This document shows positions 1-5,480 of a DNA stretch of 6,735 nt, piece after piece; positions within the stretch are counted from its first letter, which is position 1, and every line of letters starts with the position of its first letter. The notes below the pieces were generated by a model. It did no database searches and was not told where the DNA came from. It was given only the letters and a program-made list of their open reading frames with translations. The stretch lies in assembly GCA_903930805.1 (NCBI GenBank), contig CAIYZZ010000433.1, positions 1 through 6,735 of the forward strand, in the 5' to 3' direction. The stretch is from an uncultured Rhodocyclaceae bacterium. GTDB taxonomy: Bacteria; Pseudomonadota; Gammaproteobacteria; Burkholderiales; Rhodocyclaceae. The translations under genes were made by a program, and so were the position numbers.

Positions 1-347
1 ATTGCTTTTTCCAGCAACTCATTTCCACGATCAGGATTAGGAAGCACCCCCGTGCCTGTTCGTAACATGTACGCAAGTCCAGCCTGTGCAACCGCATGAC
101 CAGCATTGGCTGCCATTTCGCGATACTTAAATGCCTCTTTCAGATCCATTTTCCCCCGCTTACCTGAACGCAATTCAACGCTGTACAGCCATTGAGCGTT
201 GGGGTCGCCCTTGTCGGCTGCAGCCTTAATCGTTGCCAAGTCGTCTGTTGCTTTCACGACGACAGATGGCGCAGGTGCAGGCGACTCTGATTTCGAGCAC
301 GCGACGAGGGTAAGGGCAAGCGCGAGGATAGAAAGCAATCTTGTCAT
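1..347 (-). CDS. Sel1-like repeat lipoprotein, N-terminal part (runs off left edge)
   Basis: Only the first 115 residues are present; the gene continues beyond position 1. The protein opens with a short basic n-region (MTR), a hydrophobic stretch and a lipobox ending LVAC, so signal peptidase II should cleave before Cys17. Ser at +2 suggests outer-membrane sorting. A Pro/Ala/Ser-rich linker (about residues 20-32) is followed by two alpha-helical units: residues 37-72, with AAADKGDPNAQWLYS, and 73-108, with AANAGHAVAQAGLAYMLRTG. These match the Sel1/TPR-like consensus of paired helices with Gly-x-x-x-Ala-Gln. Such proteins usually act as protein-protein scaffolds in the envelope; no specific role can be read here. 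The start at 347 is the only ATG before the signal sequence, and its Shine-Dalgarno site is weak. It is divergent from the replication cluster and lower in GC (about 45-55% in two 60-base blocks counted), so it may belong to host or another module. Confidence 0.8.
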   Translation of the reverse strand, partial: MTRLLSILALALTLVACSKSESPAPAPSVVVKATDDLATIKAAADKGDPNAQWLYSVELRSGKRGKMDLKEAFKYREMAANAGHAVAQAGLAYMLRTGTGVLPNPDRGNELLEKA

Positions 348-465
348 GATGATCAGAGCCTGAGTGAATCGTCGGGATGCTGGTCTAATACCAACAAAGT
401 GCATAAGTGTATATCAACGTCCCAACAAAGCCAGTAACCAGCTTGAGTTTTCCCCGGAGGCCGAC
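348..465. promoter_or_regulatory. Divergent intergenic region with candidate control sites
   Basis: This 118-bp gap lies between the divergent lipoprotein gene and the plus-strand cluster and must carry the promoters of both. Two features stand out. The 9-mer CCAACAAAG occurs at 391-399 and 422-430, 31 bp apart, about three helical turns. TGGT-N5-ACCA forms an inverted repeat at 381-393, a layout reminiscent of GntR-family operators. On the minus strand a TTGATA hexamer could be a -35 for the lipoprotein gene, but the matching -10 is poor and would overlap the inverted repeat. On the plus strand TATATC at 410-415 is a possible -10 without a good -35. GGAGG at 456-460, five bases before the ATG at 466, is a clear ribosome-binding site. 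Promoter placement is a guess; the repeats are seen directly. Confidence 0.4.
391..430. repeat. Pair of 9-bp direct repeats (CCAACAAAG)
   Basis: Two exact copies, 391-399 and 422-430, start 31 bp apart, which would place them on the same face of the helix. This fits a pair of binding sites for a regulator or recombinase, but two copies alone do not prove function. Confidence 0.4.
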
Positions 466-1692
466 ATGACCCGCCACTACTCCACCCGCGACTTCTTCCG
501 CAACACCCCCAACGCACTGCTGTCCTGCTATTTCAAGGCGCGCGGGGTGTTGCAGGACTTCGATTTCACGGCGATCAAGGAAACCAAGATCGACGCCCTG
601 TTCGAGGCGTGGCTGGCGCTGCCGGATGCACAGCGGGCGAGCATGGATACCGAGCTGCGCGAAGTCAGCGAGATGAGTTCCGACAAGGGCACCAAGGCCA
701 TCATCGACGAGGCGGAATTCCATCTTTCGGAGGACGGCGCACATGAGGCGTTCGTCGCCAAGTTGATGGCGCTGCCCGGCCATCACGAACGGGCGATGAC
801 GACCTTTCTCGACCATGCCACGCTGTGGAAGGGGGCGACGCGCTTTTATCACGCCGACACGCTGAGCCACTGGCGCAAGCGCAAGAATCTGCCGCAGGTG
901 AAGGCGGCTATCGATCAGGCCAGCCTCGACGCGCTGGCCGCCGCCATCGGCCGCTATTTCCGCCAGGCCGAAGGGCGCGGCATGCACTGCGTGGTGGAAC
1001 CCTACCGGCGCGGCGAGCTGGATTACTTCTTTGCCTACCCCGAGGACTACGCGCAGCAGGCAGTGGAATGGGTGGGCGACGAGTTCGAGCGCCGGCCGCA
1101 TCATCCGGCCTTCGAGATTGTGTTCGTCTATGCCCAGCAGGGTGGTCGGCTCGATCTGCATTTGACCGGCGACCGGAAAGCGGTGGAGCCCTTGCAGGCG
1201 ATCTTTGCCGAGACGATTCTGAAATGCGACGAACTGCCGGCCGACCCGACCGATACGCGCGTCTATAACTTGTTTTCCCTGCGGCGCAAGGATTTCAGTT
1301 TCACCTGGAACCCCGCCAGCGGCGTCGAGCGCGTGGCCGTCAACAAGCTGCGGCTGTCGCTGAACAAGGACAAGAAGCTCACGCTGGAAGCCAACCCAAA
1401 GCACGACGCCAAGGCCGTCTATGCCCTGCTGGACAAGCTGGCACCCGTGCTGCCGAGCCATGAATATCAGATCAGCCAGGTGGGCATCACGGCCACGGTG
1501 AAGCTCGACCCCAAGGCACCGGCCAAGACCGTGACTTTCCAGGTGACCTACCCGAATTCCTGCTCGCTGAAATACGACGAGATCGGCCTGAAGCTGCGTG
1601 CCATGCTCGAAGCCTCGGGCATCGAGCCGAAAGAGCCGGCGGAGGGCGCCGCAGCTACCGATCCCGCCGTCCCGCCAGCGCCGACTTTATGA
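466..1692 (+). CDS. Unrecognised 408-residue cytosolic protein, first gene of the replication cluster
   Basis: I do not recognise this family. The start at 466 is chosen because GGAGG lies five bases upstream and strong GC-rich third-position bias begins there; an in-frame ATG at 364 would add 34 residues of unlike composition. The protein has no signal peptide or membrane segment. The first part (about 1-170) is charged and mostly helical in appearance, opening with HYSTRDFFRNTPNALLSCYF. The middle (about 170-270) has alternating aromatic and hydrophobic strands around HCVVEPYRRGELDYFF and FEIVFVYAQQGG. The last third looks beta-rich (VNKLRLSLNKDKKLTLEA, GITATVKLDP, KTVTFQVTYP), followed by a disordered Ala/Pro tail of about 22 residues. 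No catalytic motif is evident. Its stop overlaps the next start as ATGA, so the two products are probably made together and may interact. A role in replication, regulation or defence of the element is inferred from position only. Confidence 0.85.
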   Translation: MTRHYSTRDFFRNTPNALLSCYFKARGVLQDFDFTAIKETKIDALFEAWLALPDAQRASMDTELREVSEMSSDKGTKAIIDEAEFHLSEDGAHEAFVAKLMALPGHHERAMTTFLDHATLWKGATRFYHADTLSHWRKRKNLPQVKAAIDQASLDALAAAIGRYFRQAEGRGMHCVVEPYRRGELDYFFAYPEDYAQQAVEWVGDEFERRPHHPAFEIVFVYAQQGGRLDLHLTGDRKAVEPLQAIFAETILKCDELPADPTDTRVYNLFSLRRKDFSFTWNPASGVERVAVNKLRLSLNKDKKLTLEANPKHDAKAVYALLDKLAPVLPSHEYQISQVGITATVKLDPKAPAKTVTFQVTYPNSCSLKYDEIGLKLRAMLEASGIEPKEPAEGAAATDPAVPPAPTL

Positions 1693-2498
1693 ACCAGGCC
1701 GATGTGCTGCCCACCGTGCTCGACCGCCTTGCGGCGGCGGCCGGCGAGGTGGCGTTGTTCTCCGAGCGCGAGCTGGCCGAATGGCCGGCGGCGGCATTGG
1801 CACGGCTCAAGGCCGAGGGCTTGCTGGTCAAGGGGCCGCCCGCCGATACCGTGGTATGCCCCGGCTGCGAGGAAGATTGCACCATGCCGGTGGAAACCGA
1901 CTCCACCCCAAGCGGCGCTCTGCGAGCATTCGTGGTGTGCGACAAGCGCGACGATGTGGCGCGTGTGACCATCGCCCGCGATCAACTGGAACAATGGACT
2001 TCTTCGCTGGAACGGGTGGCCGATGTGTTGGCGCGACTGCTCGGCATGCGGCGTTTCGGCAGCGATTCAACGGCCCTGCGCTGGGATGTGGGCGTGCTCA
2101 AAGGCGCCAAGGGTTCTGCGCATGTCGTGCTCGGCATCGAGAATGAATTGCGGCTCACCATCGCCGGCCACAGCCTGCCGGTGGCCGATGTACTGGAACT
2201 CGGCGACAAGGGTTTGAGCATCGAGCGGCGGGCGCTGCTGCGCTGTGTCGATAACCCCGTGGCGGCGGCTGGCGATCAGGAATCCGCCGAGCAACGGCGC
2301 GAGCGCTTGCGTAGGCGTCGCAATGAATTGAAGGCAGCAGGCAAGCGCAACTTCAATCAGGTGCTGGCCGAAGAGGAAGGCATTACCGTCGAACGCATCA
2401 AGCAGTTGTTGAAGGAAGAAACGGCCGACCAGCCAGACACTTGGTTCAATCTTTCACCCAAGGGGACTACCCAGAAGAAACCGAACCCCCAGCGCTGA
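1689..2498 (+). CDS. Unrecognised 269-residue protein with four-Cys cluster and C-terminal HTH-like segment
   Basis: The ATG at 1689 overlaps the preceding stop (ATGA). No convincing Shine-Dalgarno site precedes it, which points to translational coupling. Residues 1-50 look like a small helical, winged-helix-like unit (SERELAEWPAAALARLKAEGLL, where a split at 20 residues is SERELAEWPAAALARLKAEG). Cys57, Cys60, Cys64 (CPGCEEDC) and Cys84 (VVCDKRDD) form a plausible zinc site. The centre (about 95-190) is mixed helix and strand without a motif I know. Residues about 195-235 are very Arg/Lys/Glu-rich, then NFNQVLAEEEGITVERIKQL resembles a helix-turn-helix of the kind that reads DNA. The tail is polar and probably disordered. 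Taken together it could be a nucleic-acid-binding regulator or replication accessory protein working with the upstream product. The cysteine pattern and the overlap are seen; zinc binding and DNA binding are inferred. The family is unknown to me. Confidence 0.85.
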   Translation: MNQADVLPTVLDRLAAAAGEVALFSERELAEWPAAALARLKAEGLLVKGPPADTVVCPGCEEDCTMPVETDSTPSGALRAFVVCDKRDDVARVTIARDQLEQWTSSLERVADVLARLLGMRRFGSDSTALRWDVGVLKGAKGSAHVVLGIENELRLTIAGHSLPVADVLELGDKGLSIERRALLRCVDNPVAAAGDQESAEQRRERLRRRRNELKAAGKRNFNQVLAEEEGITVERIKQLLKEETADQPDTWFNLSPKGTTQKKPNPQR

Positions 2499-2596
2499 TG
2501 CGGCTTCGCGCCGTGTCGGCTGGGTAGCTTGCGGGGTAGCACCCTACCCGGCAGAAAAAGCACGTCATGTTCAACAACGCCCAACGAGGTGCCAAC
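2499..2596. promoter_or_regulatory. Intergenic region before alpA with GGGTAG repeats and hairpin
   Basis: This 98-bp gap breaks the otherwise tight cluster. It holds three copies of one 6-mer: GGGTAG at 2522-2527 and 2534-2539, and its reverse complement CTACCC at 2544-2549. The last two form a hairpin with a six-bp stem and a four-base loop; the first copy could pair with the same CTACCC instead, giving two mutually exclusive folds. No T-run follows on the plus strand, so a simple terminator is unlikely. Operator, attenuator or replication-protein recognition site are all possible. GAGGT at 2586-2590, six bases before the ATG at 2597, is the ribosome-binding site for alpA and decides its start. 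Confidence 0.5.
2534..2549. repeat. Hairpin GGGTAG-CACC-CTACCC
   Basis: A perfect six-bp stem with a four-base loop, preceded at 2522-2527 by another direct copy of the stem sequence. On the minus strand a run of T precedes rather than follows it, so it lacks terminator form in either direction. Confidence 0.6.
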
Positions 2597-2839
2597 ATGA
2601 CGACTACCATCCTCCGCCTTCCCGCCGTGCTCCGCGAACGTGCCCGCTCGCGCAGCGCCCACTATCTCGATATTCAGCAGGGGCTGTTCACGCATCCCGT
2701 GCAGATCGGCCTGCGCGCCGTTGGCTGGCCGGCCTCGGAAGTGACCGCGCTAAACGCCGCCCGCATCGCTGGCAAGACCGAAGCCGAGATTCGCGAGCTG
2801 GTCGCCAAGCTCGAAGCCGCCCGCAAGTTGGCGGCATAG
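2597..2839 (+). CDS. alpA: AlpA-family DNA-binding transcriptional regulator
   Basis: This is an 80-residue protein with the short MerR/excisionase-like winged helix of the AlpA family (Pfam Phage_AlpA type). The signature is ILRLP at 5-9, an Arg/Ser-rich recognition helix start (RSRSAHYLDIQQG, 17-29), then FTHPVQIGLRAVGW (31-44) followed by SEV (47-49). It matches the family pattern LRLPEV...SRS..Y..I..G.F..P..LG.RAVGW..SEV. A charged helix of about 20 residues (61-80) extends the core. AlpA of the cryptic prophage CP4-57 activates integrase expression, and relatives in P4-like satellites control excision or replication genes. The start at 2597 is preferred over an in-frame ATG at 2567 because of the GAGGT six bases upstream and because family homology begins here. 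It lies nine bases upstream of the primase start, so the two are co-expressed. Its target is probably the GGGTAG repeat region just upstream, by inference. The specific symbol is a family label, not proof of orthology. Confidence 0.85.
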   Translation: MTTTILRLPAVLRERARSRSAHYLDIQQGLFTHPVQIGLRAVGWPASEVTALNAARIAGKTEAEIRELVAKLEAARKLAA

Positions 2840-2843
2840 GTGG
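2838..2843 (+). promoter_or_regulatory. Ribosome-binding site of the primase gene
   Basis: AGGTGG ends five bases before the ATG at 2849 and overlaps the alpA stop codon TAG (2837-2839). Ribosomes finishing alpA would therefore sit on this site, which favours coupled translation and supports 2849 over the GTG at 2840. Confidence 0.6.
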
Positions 2844-2848
2844 CGATC

Positions 2849-5398
2849 ATGAGCACGACAGATTTCCCACCCGATCCGCCGGAAACCGATAAAACCGGCG
2901 AAACCGTAGTCGTCGGTAACGACGAGTTCCTGCGCACGCTGTTCTCTGGCCTGAACGGCGACATCGCGCCCGTGGTGACCAGCTTCAAGGGCAACCCGGC
3001 AACCGTCACCCAAGGCGCATGGAAAAGTCGGCGCTGGCAGGACGGCACTACCGCGCTGCCCGCCGACGCCAACAACTATTTCTCGCTGGCCACCTTCCGC
3101 CCCGATGATGCGGGCGAGTATCGCCGCCGCAAGGCGCAGTTCGTCGCGTTGCATGTGGTGATGCTCGACGACATCGGCGGCAAGGTGCCGATGGAGCGCG
3201 TGACGCTGCCGCCCACCTGGCTGCTGGAGACCTCGCCCGGCAACCATCAGGCCGGCTATCTGCTGACGGAACCGCTCACCGACGGCCTGCTCGCCGACCG
3301 ACTGATGACCGCTATCGTCGCCGCCGAGTTGTGCGACCCCGGCGCCAATGGCCCGCGTGCCCGATTGGCGCGGCTGCCGGTGGCGGTGAATGGCAAGCAC
3401 GCGCCGCCCTTCGTTTGCCGCATGGTGACGTGGGCACCCGGGCTGCGCTACTCGGTGGCCGATCTGGTGGCAGGTCTGCAACTGGAGATGGGCCAAGCCG
3501 AACGCGCGAAGAAGACCGCCACGCGCAACCACTCAACCCGCCCCAACGATGGCGATCCGGTCTTGATTCCGCGACCGGAAGAAAACGCCGTGCTCGCCGC
3601 GCTGCGCGAACGCGGTCTCTACAAGGTGCCGCTCGGCGACGGCAAGCATGACATCACCTGCCCGTGGGTCGATGAACACACTGGCGCGGTCGATGGCGGC
3701 ACGGCCTATTTCGAGCCCGACGACAACTGGCCCATTGGCGGTTTCAAGTGCCTGCACGGCCATTGCGCCGAGCGGCATATCCGCGATCTGCTGGCCTATC
3801 TCGGCATCGAGATCAACGCGGCCATGATGAAACCGACCATCCGCATCGTTGCCGGCGAGATTCACCGCGTGGTCGATGCTGCCGAGCGCGAGCTGGCACA
3901 GTCGCGCCGGCATTATCAGCGCGGCGGGTTGATCGTTACCGTGGTCACCGATCCCGGCACCCGCGAGACACGCATTCAGGACGTGACGCAGCAATCACTG
4001 GTGCGCTCGCTGGCCGGTGCGGCGCTGTGGGAACGCTACGACGCCCGCGCGCAGGATTGGGTGCGTACCGACCCGCCCGCGCGCCATGCCGGCGTGCTCT
4101 TCGATTCGACCAGCTATCCGCATCTGCCGGTGCTGGCCGGTCTGACGCGCCAGCCCTACCTGCGCCCCGACGGCAGCCTGATGACGGCGCCCGGCTACGA
4201 CACCGCCACTGGCATGTTCGGCGTATTCAACGCGCGCGAATTCGCAATTCCGCCGCAGCCAACGCTAGAAGATGCCGAAGCGGCCTTCGCGCTGCTCACC
4301 GATCTGCTAACCGAATTCAGCTTTGCCGGTGAAGTGGATCGCGCGGCGGCATTGACGGCGATGCTCTCTGCTGCCGTGCGCCCCAGCTTGCCGGTCGCGC
4401 CGATGTTTCATGTCCGCGCCCACATGGTGGGGTCTGGCAAGTCCTACCTGTGCGAACTGATTACCGCTTTTGCCACGCCCCAGCGTGGCACGCCGACCAG
4501 CTTTCCCGCCGACGACGAAGAATGCCGCAAGCTGTTGCTCGCCGAGTTGCTGCGCGCCCCGGCCGTGATCGAGTTCGACAACCTGACCGGCGATCTGGTC
4601 GCGCACAAGAGCTTATGCACCGCGCTGACGTCGGAGTTCATGAGCGGCCGGATTCTGGGCGTCTCGAAAACCGCCACCGTCGGCACGCGCGCACTGTTCC
4701 TCTCCAGCGGCAACAACGTCGGCCCGGTGCAGGATATGACGCGGCGCTGCCTGACGATTCGCCTGTCGCCGCAATGCGAAGTGCCGGCCGCCCGCAGCTT
4801 CACCCGGCCCGACCTGGTGCGCGACGTGCTGCGCGAGCGCGGGCGCTACGTCACGGCGGCACTGACCATCATTCGCGCCTGGATCATCGCCGGCCGACCG
4901 AAGACGGAATGCAAGTCGCTGGCAAGCTATGGCGACTGGTCGGAACTGTGCCGCCAGCCTTTGCTGTGGCTCGGTTGCGCCGATCCAACGGCCTCGGTGT
5001 TCGAAGCCATGGCCGAAGACCCCGACCGCGAAACCCTCTCGCGCCTGCTGCAAGCCTGGTTCGCCACATTCGGCAAGACGCCCGCGATGGTGCGCGAGGC
5101 TGTGAATCGCACCGTCGGCATGTACGACCAGGCATCGGAATTGCGCGAGGTGCTGCACGACATCGCCGCAGAACGCGGCGAGATCAACCGCCGCAAGCTG
5201 GGCTGGTGGATTCGTCGCCACGCCGGCCGCATCGTCGATGGCCTGCGCATCGTGCGTGCTACGGGGAACGGATCGGCCGAGCGTTGGCGCATCGAGGTTG
5301 TGGATTCGCCTTCGTCGGTTTCGTCGGTTTCCGCTGGGGCGATGAGCGAATCTGTCGGCGACACGGCGGCGTATCTCCGCGCCAGCCGTGGCGAGTAA
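2849..5398 (+). CDS. RepB-like primase fused to a P-loop helicase-type ATPase; element replication protein
   Basis: An 849-residue multidomain protein likely to prime and unwind DNA at an element's origin. Residues about 20-215 look like an archaeo-eukaryotic-type (RepB-like) primase: acidic VVMLDDIG with Asp107/Asp108, an S-x-x-x-H region ETSPGNHQAGYLL with His133, and the basic RLARLPVAVNGKH at 172-184. A candidate zinc site follows: TCPW (Cys271), EHT (His277), KCLHGHC (Cys301, Cys306), as in many mobile-element primases. The ATPase part has Walker A GSGKS at 528-532, Walker B-like VIEFDN with Glu575/Asp577, a sensor-like SSGNN at 619-623 and an Arg pair at 632-633. The C-terminus (about 779-818) resembles a winged helix (INRRKLGWWIRRHAGRIVDG). 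His525 replaces the usual first Gly of Walker A. Length is slightly above P4 alpha (777 residues), which has the same primase-helicase logic. The ATG at 2849 is chosen for AGGTGG five bases upstream; a GTG at 2840 would add three residues. Confidence 0.85.
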   Translation: MSTTDFPPDPPETDKTGETVVVGNDEFLRTLFSGLNGDIAPVVTSFKGNPATVTQGAWKSRRWQDGTTALPADANNYFSLATFRPDDAGEYRRRKAQFVALHVVMLDDIGGKVPMERVTLPPTWLLETSPGNHQAGYLLTEPLTDGLLADRLMTAIVAAELCDPGANGPRARLARLPVAVNGKHAPPFVCRMVTWAPGLRYSVADLVAGLQLEMGQAERAKKTATRNHSTRPNDGDPVLIPRPEENAVLAALRERGLYKVPLGDGKHDITCPWVDEHTGAVDGGTAYFEPDDNWPIGGFKCLHGHCAERHIRDLLAYLGIEINAAMMKPTIRIVAGEIHRVVDAAERELAQSRRHYQRGGLIVTVVTDPGTRETRIQDVTQQSLVRSLAGAALWERYDARAQDWVRTDPPARHAGVLFDSTSYPHLPVLAGLTRQPYLRPDGSLMTAPGYDTATGMFGVFNAREFAIPPQPTLEDAEAAFALLTDLLTEFSFAGEVDRAAALTAMLSAAVRPSLPVAPMFHVRAHMVGSGKSYLCELITAFATPQRGTPTSFPADDEECRKLLLAELLRAPAVIEFDNLTGDLVAHKSLCTALTSEFMSGRILGVSKTATVGTRALFLSSGNNVGPVQDMTRRCLTIRLSPQCEVPAARSFTRPDLVRDVLRERGRYVTAALTIIRAWIIAGRPKTECKSLASYGDWSELCRQPLLWLGCADPTASVFEAMAEDPDRETLSRLLQAWFATFGKTPAMVREAVNRTVGMYDQASELREVLHDIAAERGEINRRKLGWWIRRHAGRIVDGLRIVRATGNGSAERWRIEVVDSPSSVSSVSAGAMSESVGDTAAYLRASRGE
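5312..5329 (+). repeat. Tandem 9-bp repeat near the 3' end of the primase gene
   Basis: TCGTCGGTT occurs twice in tandem (5312-5320, 5321-5329) and encodes a Ser-Ser-Val repeat in the flexible C-terminal tail. It preserves reading frame, and copy number could vary between strains without harm. Confidence 0.6.
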
Positions 5399-5401
5399 CC
5401 C

Positions 5402-5434
5402 GAAAAGTCGGCGCTGGCGAGACGGCGACTTTTC
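5402..5434. terminator. Probable bidirectional terminator between convergent genes
   Basis: GAAAAGTCG (5402-5410) pairs perfectly with CGACTTTTC (5426-5434) in a nine-bp stem, with two more G:C pairs possible inside after one mismatch. The A-run on one side and T-run on the other give each strand a stem ending in T residues. It sits four bases after the primase stop and 47 bases from the nuclease stop, where a shared terminator is expected. The stem has only four to six G:C pairs, so strength is uncertain. Confidence 0.6.
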
Positions 5435-5480
5435 ACTTGAGGAATCTATTGAGGGCGACTCAAGTCGTGCTGAGGCAGGA

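Noticed and set aside
421..436. GGCTTTGTTG on the minus strand, resembling the terminal repeat start of IS903-group elements
   Set aside because: There is no transposase, no inverted partner and no target duplication in the window; ten matching bases are too few.
385..1461. Long minus-strand open frame (358 residues) opposite the first cluster gene
   Set aside because: It mirrors the plus-strand gene, whose third-position GC bias, ribosome-binding site and coupling to the next gene are strong; the antisense product has no recognisable domain.
2534..2560. Hairpin before alpA as a rho-independent terminator
   Set aside because: The stem is followed on the plus strand by an A-run rather than T-run, and the downstream genes appear to belong to the same unit.
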